Notes under the pieces: model-generated
The model's database searches: none
What the model was told of the DNA's origin: nothing
The model's input: the letters and a program-made list of their open reading frames with translations, nothing else
Shown: piece after piece, positions 16,887 through 28,837 of the stretch
How the letters are laid out: every line of letters begins with the position of its first letter
How positions within the stretch are numbered: the first letter of the stretch is position 1
Assembly (NCBI RefSeq): GCF_026001925.1
Contig: NZ_AP021869.1
Span: forward strand, 1,054,001-1,118,000
Direction of reading: 5' to 3'
Source of the DNA: Vibrio gangliei
Lineage (GTDB): Bacteria; Pseudomonadota; Gammaproteobacteria; Enterobacterales; Vibrionaceae
DNA length: 64,000 nucleotides
Program-made: the position numbers and the translations under genes

Positions 16887-17045
16887 TTAGCTTTACCGAT
16901 AAGAGAGCTTGAGCTAATAAAGACGATCAATTAGTGAAATACAGCTCAACATTTTATTTTGAAAATAATTAAAATAAAGGGTTGAAAAATACAGGCAGCT
17001 TGGTTAGTGTGAAGACATAGAAACTGATTGAGATACTGAAATAAC

Positions 17046-17105
17046 ATGCGCACATTTGATATGAACATTCATCATCACCATCATCCTGTAATATCTTGCG
17101 GGTGA
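17046..17105 (+). CDS. hisL: his operon leader peptide
   Basis: A 19-codon frame MRTFDMNIHHHHHPVISCG with five consecutive histidine codons, lying 170 nt upstream of hisG and ahead of an attenuator hairpin. Ribosome stalling at the His codons when charged tRNA-His is scarce lets transcription continue into the operon, as in enterobacteria. TTGAAA (16982-16987) with TAGTGT (17005-17010) is a possible promoter. Confidence 0.95.
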   Translation: MRTFDMNIHHHHHPVISCG

Positions 17106-17115
17106 GTATGTGCAT

Positions 17116-17193
17116 CCGGAAGATATCTCTTCCGGCGCTGAATCAGTGACAAGATTCAAACCCTCGGAAGAGTTTTCTCTCCGGGGGTTTTTT
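17116..17193 (+). terminator. his attenuator
   Basis: An 8-bp hairpin CCGGAAGA/TCTTCCGG (17116-17135) follows the leader peptide. The terminator stem is AACCCTCGG-AAGAG (17159-17172, one bulged A) paired with CTCT-CCGGGGGTT (17177-17189), ending in a run of six Ts at 17188-17193. The GGAAGA segments shared by both structures suggest the alternative pairing used in attenuation. Confidence 0.9.
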
Positions 17194-17274
17194 CATTTTA
17201 GGACTAAATATTTGGCGAAATTCGTATCAGGGTCTTCGCCAATCGAATTAAGTAATTAATACAGGGATTGAGAA

Positions 17275-18171
17275 ATGCAAAACAAACGTCTTCGAATTGC
17301 CATTCAGAAAAAAGGTCGCTTGAGTAAAGAGTGCCAAACACTACTTAAAACATGCGGCGTTAAATTTAATATTGCTGGCGAGCGCCTAGTGGTTCACAGC
17401 GAAAACATGCCGATTGATCTACTGTTGGTACGTGATGATGACATTCCAGGACTTATCATGGATGGCGTGGTTGATTTAGGTTTCATTGGTGAAAATGAAC
17501 TTGAGGAAGTTCGCTTAGACCGTAAAACAGAAGGCGCTCCTTGTGAGTTTAAGGCACTACGACGTTTAGATTTCGGTGGTTGCCGCTTGTCAATTGCGAT
17601 TGATAAAGACGAAGCATATAACGGCCCACAAGACCTTGCAGGCAAACGTATTGCGACCACATACCCTCACTTATTGAAAAGCTACATGGATGAACAAGGT
17701 ATCAATTTCAGCACTTGTATGCTAACCGGTTCTGTTGAAGTCGCACCACGTGCAGGGCTTGCTGATGCCATCGCCGATTTAGTTTCAACCGGTGCAACAT
17801 TAGAGGCCAATGGCCTAAAAGAAGTGGAAGTGATCTTCCGCTCTAAAGCAACCCTCATCCAACGTATTGGTGAGTTCTCAACCGAACACTCTATTCTGAT
17901 TGATAAACTACTGACTCGTATGCAGGGCGTGATTCAAGCGAAAGAGTCGAAATACATCATGCTGCACGCACCAACGGATAAGCTAGAGCAAGTCAAAAAA
18001 CTGCTACCAGGCGCAGAAGACCCAACGGTTTTACCATTATCTCAAGAAAAAAATCGCGTAGCCGTTCACCTTGTCAGTACTGAAAATCTTTTTTGGGAGA
18101 CGATGGAAGGCTTAAAAGAGCTTGGCGCAAGTTCTATCTTAGTGCTGCCAATTGAGAAAATGATGGAGTAA
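17275..18171 (+). CDS. hisG: ATP phosphoribosyltransferase
   Basis: First, feedback-inhibited step of histidine synthesis: ATP + PRPP to PR-ATP. A 298-aa long-form HisG with its own C-terminal regulatory domain (residues about 225-298), so no HisZ is needed. Start [16 protein letters not shown], the block [17 protein letters not shown] ([14 protein letters not shown]) and the PRPP loop [14 protein letters not shown] are clear. First gene of hisGDCBHAFI. Confidence 0.97.
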   Translation: MQNKRLRIAIQKKGRLSKECQTLLKTCGVKFNIAGERLVVHSENMPIDLLLVRDDDIPGLIMDGVVDLGFIGENELEEVRLDRKTEGAPCEFKALRRLDFGGCRLSIAIDKDEAYNGPQDLAGKRIATTYPHLLKSYMDEQGINFSTCMLTGSVEVAPRAGLADAIADLVSTGATLEANGLKEVEVIFRSKATLIQRIGEFSTEHSILIDKLLTRMQGVIQAKESKYIMLHAPTDKLEQVKKLLPGAEDPTVLPLSQEKNRVAVHLVSTENLFWETMEGLKELGASSILVLPIEKMME

Positions 18172-18177
18172 AGCAAG

Positions 18178-19470
18178 ATGAAAACGGTGGTCTGGCAATC
18201 ATTAAGTGAAGAGCAACAAAGTGCAGTACTTGAGCGTCCAGCAATCAGTGACGGTGCTAACATAACATCGATCGTGACTGACGTGCTCAATCAAGTTAAA
18301 GCAGAGGGTGATGCGGCTCTTAAAGCATTAACAGCAAAGTTTGATAAAGCGCAGCCTGAATCAATTCGTGTTTCCGAGCAAGAAATTGAGCAAGCTTCAG
18401 CGCGCTTATCAGATGAAATGAAGCAAGCACTTGAGCAAGCTCATAAAAATATTTCAGCGTTTCATAAAGCGCAAAAAGCGCAGCCATTAAGCGTAGAAAC
18501 TCAACCAGGCGTGGTGTGTGAATTAGTCACTCGCGCGATCAACAAAGTGGGTTTATACATTCCCGGTGGCAGCGCGCCATTACCTTCAACTGTGCTTATG
18601 CTAGGCGTTCCAGCGCAAATTGCGGGTTGTCGTAAAGTGGTGTTATGTTCACCACCGCCTATCGCAGATGAAATCTTGTACGTCGCTAAGCTATGTAACA
18701 TTGATGAAGTGTACAACGTCGGTGGGGCACAGGCCGTTGCAGCCATGGCTTATGGTACTGAAACCGTCAGCAAAGTCGATAAAATCTTTGGTCCTGGCAA
18801 CGCCTTTGTAACCGAGGCGAAGCGTCAAGTCAGTAATGATTTTCGTGGCGCAGCAATCGATATGCCAGCGGGTCCTTCAGAAGTGTTAGTGATTGCTGAT
18901 GAGACGGCGGATGCCGATTTTGTGGCGGCAGATCTCCTTTCTCAAGCTGAACACGGGCCCGATTCACAAGTGGTTTTACTTACACCGTCGCCAATGATTG
19001 CTGATCAAGTCGCGGAAGCAGTGCAAAAGCAATTAAAACTACTGTCTCGTAGTGAGATTGCAGAAAAAGCCTTGGGCTCGAGTTTGATTGTGATTACTGA
19101 GTCACTCACTCAATGTGTGTCGATTTCCAACTTCTATGGCCCTGAACACTTGATTGTTCAAACGAAAAATCCACGCGAATTACTGCCTTTATTGGATAAC
19201 GCAGGTTCCATTTTCTTAGGTCAATGGTCACCAGAATCGGTGGGCGATTATGCCTCGGGCACCAACCACGTATTACCAACGTATGGTTACACGAGAACAT
19301 ATTCAAGCCTAGGTTTGGCGGATTTTTCTAAACGTATGACGGTACAGGAATTGAGTAAAGAAGGTTTGCAAGGCTTGGCCTCAACCGTGGTCACGATGGC
19401 GGAAGCGGAAGGTCTTGATGCTCACAAGCGTGCCGTGACGATTCGTATCGAAAAGCTTAATCAGCAATAA
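18178..19470 (+). CDS. hisD: Histidinol dehydrogenase
   Basis: Zinc enzyme that carries out the last two oxidations, histidinol to histidine, with NAD. 430 aa (434 in E. coli). Signature region includes [46 protein letters not shown] and [10 protein letters not shown] with the catalytic Glu/His pair near NFYGPEH. Begins 6 bp after hisG. Confidence 0.97.
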   Translation: MKTVVWQSLSEEQQSAVLERPAISDGANITSIVTDVLNQVKAEGDAALKALTAKFDKAQPESIRVSEQEIEQASARLSDEMKQALEQAHKNISAFHKAQKAQPLSVETQPGVVCELVTRAINKVGLYIPGGSAPLPSTVLMLGVPAQIAGCRKVVLCSPPPIADEILYVAKLCNIDEVYNVGGAQAVAAMAYGTETVSKVDKIFGPGNAFVTEAKRQVSNDFRGAAIDMPAGPSEVLVIADETADADFVAADLLSQAEHGPDSQVVLLTPSPMIADQVAEAVQKQLKLLSRSEIAEKALGSSLIVITESLTQCVSISNFYGPEHLIVQTKNPRELLPLLDNAGSIFLGQWSPESVGDYASGTNHVLPTYGYTRTYSSLGLADFSKRMTVQELSKEGLQGLASTVVTMAEAEGLDAHKRAVTIRIEKLNQQ

Positions 19471-19479
19471 GTTAAGTAA

Positions 19480-20529
<1,050 letters not shown>

Positions 20530-20535
20530 GATTTA

Positions 20536-20560
20536 AGCCGCCAGGTATGTTTTGGCGGCT
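20536..20560 (+). other. Hairpin between hisC and hisB
   Basis: Perfect 8-bp stem AGCCGCCA / TGGCGGCT with a 9-nt loop and no T run after it. It is probably an mRNA processing or stability element rather than a terminator, since hisB has no separate promoter that I can see. Confidence 0.55.
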
Positions 20561-20580
20561 GCTCAGAAAAGGAAAGCAAT

Positions 20581-21648
20581 GTGAGCCAAAAAATTCTTTT
20601 TATTGATCGTGATGGCACCTTAATTGTCGAGCCACCAGAAGATTTTCAAGTTGATCGTTTAGATAAATTGAAATTCGAACCTAACGTCATTCCTGTGTTG
20701 TTAAAACTGCAAGATGCCGGCTACCGTTTAGTGATGGTGACCAACCAAGATGGCCTCGGTACTGACAGTTACCCACAAGCGGATTTTGACGCACCACACA
20801 ACATGATGATGGATATTTTTACCTCACAAGGTGTGAAGTTCGATGACGTGTTGATTTGTCCACATTTTGACGCGGATAATTGTTCTTGCCGTAAGCCAAA
20901 ATTGGGCTTAGTGAAAGATTATCTGCAACAAGGCAAAGTGGATTTTAAAACCTCGGCTGTCATTGGTGACCGCGTTACGGATCTGCAATTGGCAGAAAAC
21001 ATGGCGATTCGCGGTATTCAGTACAACCCTCAAACCATGAATTGGTTAGATATCTTAAAAGATTTGACTACCCAGCCACGTATTGCCGAAGTCGTGCGTA
21101 CCACTAAAGAAACCGACATTAAAATTCGCGTGAATTTAGATGAGCAAGGTGGTAATCAAATTTCAACCGGCATGGGCTTTTTTGATCACATGCTCGATCA
21201 AATCGCGACCCACGGTGGTTTCCAAATGATTGCTAAAGTCGATGGTGATTTGCATATCGATGATCACCACACCATTGAAGACACCGCACTGGCACTTGGT
21301 CAAGCTCTGAAAGAAGCGCTAGGTGACAAACGTGGCATTGGTCGCTTTGGATTCAGCCTGCCGATGGATGAGTGTTTAGCGCAATGTGCATTGGATCTAT
21401 CGGGTCGTCCATATCTGAAATTCGATGCCAAGTTTAGCCGCCCTCAAGTAGGTGACCTCTCAACTGAAATGGTGGTGCACTTCTTCCGTTCATTAACTGA
21501 TACGCTTGCTTGTACATTGCACCTATCGTCAACTGGCGATAACGATCACCACATTATTGAAAGTTTGTTTAAAGCGTTTGGTCGTACTTTGCGTCAAGCG
21601 ATTAAAGTGGAAGGCAATGAACTGCCAAGCAGTAAAGGGGTGTTGTAA
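20581..21648 (+). CDS. hisB: Bifunctional histidinol-phosphatase / imidazoleglycerol-phosphate dehydratase
   Basis: Two-domain enzyme of gamma-proteobacteria. N-terminal HAD phosphatase (residues 1-165) with the nucleophile pair D9/D11 in FIDRDGTL and a zinc site [15 protein letters not shown]-terminal dehydratase (167-355) with manganese-binding [13 protein letters not shown] and [14 protein letters not shown]. Starts with GTG: the ATG one base earlier in another frame runs into TGA. AAAGGAAAGCAAT is the ribosome site. Its TAA overlaps the hisH ATG by 1 bp. Confidence 0.96.
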   Translation: MSQKILFIDRDGTLIVEPPEDFQVDRLDKLKFEPNVIPVLLKLQDAGYRLVMVTNQDGLGTDSYPQADFDAPHNMMMDIFTSQGVKFDDVLICPHFDADNCSCRKPKLGLVKDYLQQGKVDFKTSAVIGDRVTDLQLAENMAIRGIQYNPQTMNWLDILKDLTTQPRIAEVVRTTKETDIKIRVNLDEQGGNQISTGMGFFDHMLDQIATHGGFQMIAKVDGDLHIDDHHTIEDTALALGQALKEALGDKRGIGRFGFSLPMDECLAQCALDLSGRPYLKFDAKFSRPQVGDLSTEMVVHFFRSLTDTLACTLHLSSTGDNDHHIIESLFKAFGRTLRQAIKVEGNELPSSKGVL

Positions 21649-22277
21649 TGTCACAAAGTGCAACGCAAACACAAAAAGTCGTCATTATTGATACTGGCTG
21701 TGCCAATGTGTCTTCGGTTCGTTTTGCCATTGAACGTCTGGGTTACCAAGTCTCGATTTCAAAAGATCCGGCAGTGGTATTAGCAGCGGATAAACTGTTC
21801 TTGCCGGGAGTGGGTACGGCAAGTGAAGCGATGAAAAACCTGGCAGAGCGCAACTTGATTGAATTGGTCAAGCAAGTAGAAAAGCCACTACTTGGTATCT
21901 GCCTAGGGATGCAATTACTCGGTCGTTTATCACAAGAAAAAGGTCAGAAAGGCAATGAGGTTGTGGATTGCTTAGGCCTGTGCGATGGTGAAGTCCGTTT
22001 AATGGATACCGGGGATTTGCCATTGCCACACATGGGTTGGAATACCATTCAACCTAAAGCGGGTCATCCATTGTTTAAAGACATTCCGGCTGATAGCTAT
22101 TTCTATTTTGTACACAGCTATGCGATGCCTGTCGGCGATTATACCATTGCCAGTTGCGATTATGGCAACCCATTTACCGCTGCGGTCCAAAATGGCAATT
22201 ATTATGGGGTACAATTTCACCCAGAACGTTCGTCTAAGGCGGGCTCGAAGTTGATTCAGAATTTTTTAGAGCTCTAG
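21648..22277 (+). CDS. hisH: Imidazole glycerol phosphate synthase, glutaminase subunit
   Basis: Class I glutamine amidotransferase that supplies ammonia to HisF. Catalytic triad C85 (LGICLGMQ), H191 and E193 (FHPE near the C-terminus). 209 aa, slightly longer than E. coli because of a 10-residue N-terminal lead ([10 protein letters not shown]). Translationally coupled to hisB by TAATG. Confidence 0.96.
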   Translation: MSQSATQTQKVVIIDTGCANVSSVRFAIERLGYQVSISKDPAVVLAADKLFLPGVGTASEAMKNLAERNLIELVKQVEKPLLGICLGMQLLGRLSQEKGQKGNEVVDCLGLCDGEVRLMDTGDLPLPHMGWNTIQPKAGHPLFKDIPADSYFYFVHSYAMPVGDYTIASCDYGNPFTAAVQNGNYYGVQFHPERSSKAGSKLIQNFLEL

Positions 22278-22301
22278 TTTTTAAAGCTGTAAATTATTTG
22301 A

Positions 22302-23820
<1,519 letters not shown>

Positions 23821-23824
<4 letters not shown>

Positions 23825-24480
23825 GTGAAGCAGTAACAGAACAAACCACGTTTAAAGTGTCAGACATTCAAGCCATTGCGGCGCGAATTGATTGGGAAAA
23901 AGTGGACGGTTTAGTGCCTGTAATCGTGCAAGACTACCAATCTAGCCAAGTGCTGATGATGGGGTACATGAATAGCGATGCGCTGCAAAAAACCGCTGAT
24001 ACTGGTTTAGTGACGTTTTATTCTCGAACTAAGCAGCGCTTATGGACCAAAGGCGAAGAGTCTGGCAATAGCTTGAACTTAGTTAACCTGTCTTTAGATT
24101 GTGACAACGATACCTTATTGGCTAAGGTCAATCCTATTGGCCCAACTTGTCATACTGGAACCACCACGTGTTTTGACGCAGATAAGCAGGACGAAACCCA
24201 ATTGGTGTGGCTTCATCAACTTGAGCAGCTATTGGCTGCCCGCAAGAGTGCCGACCCAGAATCCTCTTACACCGCCAGTCTTTATGCTCGTGGCACAAAA
24301 CGCATTTCGCAGAAAGTGGGCGAAGAGGGCGTTGAAGTCGCGCTTGCGGCAACGTCGGGTGACAAGGCGGAATTAGTGTGTGAATCGGCGGATCTGATCT
24401 ATCACTTATTCGTTCTTCTGCAAGACCAAGGCCTCTCTTTCAATGATGTGATTAACAAATTGAAAGAGCGCCATAAGTAG
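23821..24480 (+). CDS. hisI: Phosphoribosyl-AMP cyclohydrolase / phosphoribosyl-ATP pyrophosphatase
   Basis: Fused HisI-HisE enzyme of steps 2 and 3. The cyclohydrolase domain (about 20-115) carries the zinc/magnesium motif [20 protein letters not shown]; the pyrophosphohydrolase domain (about 130-219) has [13 protein letters not shown] and [13 protein letters not shown]. 219 aa. Last gene of the operon, followed by a strong terminator. Confidence 0.96.
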
Positions 24481-24511
24481 TAACAATAAGCAAAAGGGCG
24501 AAAGCATATTT

Positions 24512-24543
24512 AAAACCGAGTCCAATCTGACTCGGTTTTTTTA
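24512..24543 (+). terminator. his operon terminator
   Basis: 11-bp stem AAAACCGAGTC / GACTCGGTTTT with a 6-nt loop and a T run. Confidence 0.92.
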
Positions 24544-24571
24544 TGTATAAAAACTCTATTTTCAGCAAGTT

Positions 24572-24804
24572 AACCTCAGCTGAGGATAACTAGAAGTCAC
24601 TCAATACCGCACTTTGGGCGTCTAACTTCGTTAAAATCAACGCAATAGGCCAGCTATTGACTTATGATTTTGCCTTGTTATTCATCCCAAATTGCAGCAT
24701 TGAAAGAAACTCATTACTTCCTAGATACCTTTTGGTTATTTTTATCTTATTTATATCAGTGGGTTAGGGTGGTTGCTGTGACACTCTTATCCGCAGCTGA
24801 GGTT
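24572..24804. mobile_element. MITE-like element, copy 1 (233 bp)
   Basis: Ends in near-perfect inverted repeats AACCTCAGCTGAGGATAA and TTATCCGCAGCTGAGGTT, flanked by a 5-bp direct repeat AAGTT (24567-24571 and 24805-24809), the mark of transposition. It has no transposase. The left ~140 bp is almost identical to copy 2 (28039-28270); the right part is diverged. On the minus strand the left part can be read as a short C-terminal peptide ending LTKLDAQSAVLSDF, possibly a remnant of the parent transposase (inference). Same orientation as copy 2. Confidence 0.9.
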
Positions 24805-24842
24805 AAGTTATAAATTTTACTGCACAAATGTATAGTAATCTA

Positions 24843-24871
24843 TTGCTAAAGTAGTAAGTAAGGCTTACTAT
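24843..24871 (+). promoter_or_regulatory. marR-emrAB promoter with overlapping MarR-type palindrome
   Basis: TTGCTA (24843-24848), 17-bp spacer, TACTAT (24866-24871). The perfect inverted repeat TAGTAAG-N5-CTTACTA (24852-24870) fills the spacer and -10, where a repressor dimer would block RNA polymerase. It is the natural candidate operator for the MarR protein encoded next. Confidence 0.65.
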
Positions 24872-24922
24872 ATCGGCCTGATCAATCTTCTCTGCTATTT
24901 GTCATCGTTATAAAGGTTAATT

Positions 24923-25345
24923 ATGGGCCACACTTCTGTTGGTTATTTACTGTCTGATGTATCACGTCTGGTTCGCAAAACATTTCAGAATGATCCTGAG
25001 ATAGGCAGCATTACTTTGGCTCAAGCTAAAACCCTAAAAACGATTGCCCGACATGAGGGAATCAAACAAGTGGCCTTAGCTGAACTCCTTGAAGTCAAAC
25101 CAATGACAGTAGCGAGATTGATTGATCAACTTGTTGAAGAGGGGTTAGTGGAACGTTGTGCTAGCCCTTCTGATCGACGAGCTCACTTAATCTATTTGCT
25201 GCCCGCGGCGAAAGAGCGATTAGGAATTGTGCAAAAGGTAGGTGAAAAAGTTTGGGAAACCGGGCTACAAGGTTTATCTGCTGAGCAAAAAGAACAATTC
25301 ATTCAAACGCTCGAACATATTCATCGCAACTTATTACAAGATTAA
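24923..25345 (+). CDS. MarR-family transcriptional regulator
   Basis: 140-aa winged-helix dimer. The recognition helix region VALAELLEVKPMTVARLIDQL (residues about 50-70) and the wing VERCASPSDRRAHLIYLL are typical MarR. The start is the ATG at 24923. It is 11 bp upstream of an EmrA-like gene, the same order as mprA-emrA-emrB in E. coli, so it probably represses the pump and itself, with drug-like ligands relieving it (inference). Confidence 0.9.
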   Translation: MGHTSVGYLLSDVSRLVRKTFQNDPEIGSITLAQAKTLKTIARHEGIKQVALAELLEVKPMTVARLIDQLVEEGLVERCASPSDRRAHLIYLLPAAKERLGIVQKVGEKVWETGLQGLSAEQKEQFIQTLEHIHRNLLQD

Positions 25346-25356
25346 CTAGGTACGAT

Positions 25357-26433
25357 ATGACCAATGAATCAAATTCACCAATGCCTGAAGAGCAACTTCA
25401 ATCATTGGTTAAAAAATCCAAATTAAAATCCAAACGTTTCGTACTACTATTCATTATTCCACTTCTTCTTATTGTGGGAAGCGTTGTTATTTATTTGAAT
25501 GGCGGTCGCTATGTAGAAACCGAAAATGCCTATGTGAAAGCAGATAAAACCCCAATTAATTCTGAAGTGGTTGGGCGCGTTATCAACGTGCCTGTCATTG
25601 AAAACCAACACGTTAAAAAAGGCGATTTATTGGTTCAGATCGATCCTAAGCCTTATGAAATTGCGGTGGCTCAAGCGGAAGCTAATCTTGCTGACGTGCG
25701 TACGGATCTTGAAACGCTCAAAGCGGAATATCAAAATAAACTGGCAAACATTGAGGTGGCACAAAGTCAGTTAGATTACGCTCGTATTGAAGAAAAACGT
25801 CAATATAACCTCCGCAATAAAAAATATTCTTCTGAAGCTGAATACGATTCAGCCCGCCAAAAAACATTGCTGTTTGAATTGCAAATCAACGCATTGGAAA
25901 AGGGCTTAAAACAAGTGGCAGAAAGCTTGGGTGGTGATCCTAATGCGCCTGTAGAAGAACATCCGAAATTTAAACTTGCGGCGGCGCAACTTGAGCAAGC
26001 GAAAAACGATTTAGATCATGTCAATGTGTATGCTCCGGCGGATGGCATTGTGTCTAAAGTGCTTGAAGATGGTCAATACATTACCTCGAACACCACCACA
26101 ATGTTGTTGGTTGCAGATAAGAATTTGTGGGTTGAAGCTAACTTCACTGAGAAAGAAATGACCAATGTGGAAGTCGGTCAAGAAGTTGATATTGAAGTCG
26201 ATTATGCACCGGGTTACACCTGGAAGGGGCACGTGAAGAGTATCAGTCCTGCAACGGGTTCTGAATATTCAGTGATCCCAGCGCAAAACGCGACAGGTAA
26301 CTGGGTGAAAGTTACTCAGCGTTTACCTATTCGCATTTCTATTGAAGCAAAAGATGATATGCCGACATTACGAGCGGGTATGAGTGCCATTGTTACGGTG
26401 GATACTAAGCACAAACGTCATTTATCTCTGTAA
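25357..26433 (+). CDS. emrA: EmrA/HlyD-family membrane fusion protein
   Basis: Periplasmic adaptor of a tripartite efflux pump. One N-terminal membrane anchor (residues 28-47), then the biotinyl-lipoyl half motifs VIENQHVKKGDLLVQIDPKPY and NVYAPADGIVSKVLEDGQYI flanking a coiled-coil hairpin (about 90-190), and a beta-barrel domain. 358 aa. The family assignment is firm; the EmrA name rests on the pairing with a 14-helix MFS pump. Confidence 0.88.
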   Translation: MTNESNSPMPEEQLQSLVKKSKLKSKRFVLLFIIPLLLIVGSVVIYLNGGRYVETENAYVKADKTPINSEVVGRVINVPVIENQHVKKGDLLVQIDPKPYEIAVAQAEANLADVRTDLETLKAEYQNKLANIEVAQSQLDYARIEEKRQYNLRNKKYSSEAEYDSARQKTLLFELQINALEKGLKQVAESLGGDPNAPVEEHPKFKLAAAQLEQAKNDLDHVNVYAPADGIVSKVLEDGQYITSNTTTMLLVADKNLWVEANFTEKEMTNVEVGQEVDIEVDYAPGYTWKGHVKSISPATGSEYSVIPAQNATGNWVKVTQRLPIRISIEAKDDMPTLRAGMSAIVTVDTKHKRHLSL

Positions 26434-26449
26434 TTAAGGCATTTTTGCT

Positions 26450-27964
26450 ATGAGTGAAGTTACATTACAAGCTAATGAGAAGGAAGAAAGCGGCAAAAGG
26501 CTGATGATTACCTTCTCGGTAATGTTAGCAACCATCATGCAAGCGCTGGATACGACGATTGCTAACGTTGCGTTACCACATATGCAAGGGGCGATGGGCG
26601 CGACTCAAGATCAGATTTCATGGGTTCTGACTTCGTATATCGTTGCGTCGGCCATTGCAATGCCACTAACGGGGTTTGTTGCGGCTAAAATTGGTCGTAA
26701 GCGCTTGTTCATCTATTCGGTCATCGGTTTTACCATTGCTTCTATTTTGTGTGGCGCGGCGCAATCGCTTGATCAAATTATTTTGTTCCGTTTGTTGCAA
26801 GGTGTTTTCGGTGCGAGTTTAGTACCGCTATCACAATCCGTTTTACTTGATACCTATCCAAGAGAACAACACGGTTCTGCAATGGCTTTGTGGGGAGTGG
26901 GTGTGATGGTTGGGCCGATTTTAGGTCCATCCCTCGGCGGTTGGTTGACGGAATACTACAACTGGCGCTGGGTGTTTTATATTAATATTCCTTTTGGTGC
27001 CCTTGCTTGGTTTGGTATTGCCGCGTACGTAAAAGAAACGGCGATTGAAGCAGATAGGAAGTTCGACCTGTTTGGTTTTACTTTGATTGCATTTGCGATT
27101 GGTTCGTTGCAGCTATTTTTAGACCGAGGCGAATCTCAAAACTGGTACTCCAGCATGGAGGTCATTATTGAGACTGCAATCGCTGCTATTGCGCTGTATA
27201 TGTTTGTTGTACATATGTTTACTGCCAAGCGTCCTTTTCTAGATCCGAAAATGTTTGCCGATAGAAACTTCATTGTCGGGATTACCATCGGGTTTATGAT
27301 GGGGGTTGTGTTATTGGCAACCATGGCTCTCTTGCCGCCATTTATGCAAAGTTTAATGGGCTATCCGGTTCTCGATGTCGGTTTCCTATTAACCCCACGT
27401 GGCTTTGGTACCATGGCTGGCATGCTGATTGTTGGGCGGGTGGCACGTAAAGTCGACTTGCGCTATCTGATGGTGATTGGTACGTCACTGATGATTTTAT
27501 CTCTTTGGGAAATGACACTGTTTAATGCAGAAGTCAGCTCTTGGGATATCGTGAGAACTGGTGTGGTTCAAGGTTTAGGTCTTGGTCTGGTATTCGTACC
27601 GCTATCGACGATGGCGTTTTCTACTCTGGAGCCAAAATTTCGAACCGAGGGAACGGCGCTTTATAGCTTAATTCGTAATATCGGTAGTAGTATTGGTATT
27701 TCAGTGGTGACAACGTATCTAGCCCATCGAATCCAGTATAATCATGCAGTATTTGGTGAGTACATTACGCCATTTAGTCGCCCTTTACATATGGCAGCGG
27801 AAAAGGGCATGTATGATATTACTACTCAAGCCGGTTTATATGCGATTGATGCAGAACTGAATCGGCAAGCGGCGATATTGGGTTACTTGCAAGACTATCG
27901 CTTAATGATGTTTGTCTGTTTGATCATGCTACCAATGATTTTCTTGTTTAAGAAAGGTCGCTAA
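26450..27964 (+). CDS. emrB: EmrB-type MFS drug efflux transporter (DHA2, 14 TM)
   Basis: 504-aa inner-membrane drug:proton antiporter. N-terminal LDTTIANVALPHMQG (motif D1), the loop GFVAAKIGRKRLF (motif A) and GVMVGPILGPSLGGWLTEYYNWRW (motif C, antiporter signature, here split by its length) are clear. Works with the EmrA adaptor and an outer-membrane channel not in this window. Ends 17 bp after emrA began its family pairing (gap 16 bp), followed by a terminator and MITE copy 2. Confidence 0.9.
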   Translation: MSEVTLQANEKEESGKRLMITFSVMLATIMQALDTTIANVALPHMQGAMGATQDQISWVLTSYIVASAIAMPLTGFVAAKIGRKRLFIYSVIGFTIASILCGAAQSLDQIILFRLLQGVFGASLVPLSQSVLLDTYPREQHGSAMALWGVGVMVGPILGPSLGGWLTEYYNWRWVFYINIPFGALAWFGIAAYVKETAIEADRKFDLFGFTLIAFAIGSLQLFLDRGESQNWYSSMEVIIETAIAAIALYMFVVHMFTAKRPFLDPKMFADRNFIVGITIGFMMGVVLLATMALLPPFMQSLMGYPVLDVGFLLTPRGFGTMAGMLIVGRVARKVDLRYLMVIGTSLMILSLWEMTLFNAEVSSWDIVRTGVVQGLGLGLVFVPLSTMAFSTLEPKFRTEGTALYSLIRNIGSSIGISVVTTYLAHRIQYNHAVFGEYITPFSRPLHMAAEKGMYDITTQAGLYAIDAELNRQAAILGYLQDYRLMMFVCLIMLPMIFLFKKGR

Positions 27965-27992
27965 CAGTAAAAAATTAACGAACTCACCAATA

Positions 27993-28031
27993 AAAAAGCT
28001 CGAGCCAGTGATCAATTGGATCGAGCTTTTT
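27993..28031 (+). terminator. Terminator after emrB
   Basis: 11-bp stem AAAAAGCTCGA / TCGAGCTTTTT with a 17-nt loop; the right arm runs into Ts. Confidence 0.85.
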
Positions 28032-28038
28032 AGTATTT

Positions 28039-28270
28039 AACCTCAGCTGCGGATAACTAGAAGCCATTCAATACCGCACTTTGGGCGTCTAACTTCGTTA
28101 AAATCAACGCAATAGGCCAGCTATTGACTTATGATTTTGCCTTGTTATCCATCCCAAATTGCAGCATTGAAAGAAAGTCATCAACCCTAGATTTCTGATA
28201 GATATTTTTATCTTTTTCATATCAATGGATTAAATTTATTATTGTGGCACTCTTATCCACAGCTGAGGTT
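28039..28270. mobile_element. MITE-like element, copy 2 (232 bp)
   Basis: Ends AACCTCAGCTGCGGATAA and TTATCCACAGCTGAGGTT, flanked by ATTT on each side (28035-28038 and 28271-28274). Same orientation as copy 1, 3.2 kb away. The left ~140 bp differs from copy 1 at only a handful of positions; the right ~70 bp before the inverted repeat is diverged. It begins immediately after the emrB terminator. Confidence 0.9.
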
Positions 28271-28303
28271 ATTTAGAGTTTTGTTAAAAGTGGAGCATAG
28301 GTT

Positions 28304-28807
28304 TTACCCACAGCACTTTTTAAACTTTTTTCCGCTGCCGCATAGGCAAGGATCATTGCGGCCAATTTTTGTTTTTGCGATGGTTTGATTCAGTCGAGGA
28401 TCGATGTTTTCTTCGGGCATGATGCCATCAATATAACGCCACTCTTTATTCTCTTTTATAAAGCGCGAACGTTCATGCAGGCAATAACGTTGTCCGTCTT
28501 CTTCAAAATAGGCTTTAAATTCAACATAGCCTTCTTCTGTATTTTTCGGAGTAGGCGCATCTAAGACGTCGAGTTCAACCCAATGACTGTCAACAGACTC
28601 GGCAATCGCTTCAGCTTGCAAAGCGGCTTGGCATGATGAGTGATAAGTGGCAATCACAAAATCGACATTTTTTAATACGTGGGCACTGTAACGGGCTCGC
28701 ATTAATTGCACTGGTTGAATTGCCTGCTTTGTATCAGCGTGTATCGGTTGGCAGCATTGTGCATAAACCTGCTTACTACCACAGGGACATAGACTATTTT
28801 CTTGCAT
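28304..28807 (-). CDS. ychJ: YchJ family SEC-C motif protein
   Basis: 167-aa protein with a zinc-binding SEC-C motif at each end: CPCGSKQVYAQCC at residues 7-19 and CLCGSGKKFKKCCG at the C-terminus. The middle (LMRARYSAHVLKNVDFVIATYHSSC, then ERSRFIKENKEWRYIDG) is the YchJ core. Biochemical role unknown. 30 bp downstream of the EAL-HDOD gene and probably co-transcribed with it. Confidence 0.9.
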   Translation of the reverse strand: MQENSLCPCGSKQVYAQCCQPIHADTKQAIQPVQLMRARYSAHVLKNVDFVIATYHSSCQAALQAEAIAESVDSHWVELDVLDAPTPKNTEEGYVEFKAYFEEDGQRYCLHERSRFIKENKEWRYIDGIMPEENIDPRLNQTIAKTKIGRNDPCLCGSGKKFKKCCG

Positions 28808-28837
28808 TGATAAAGGTATTCTTCGGTTGATGATAAG

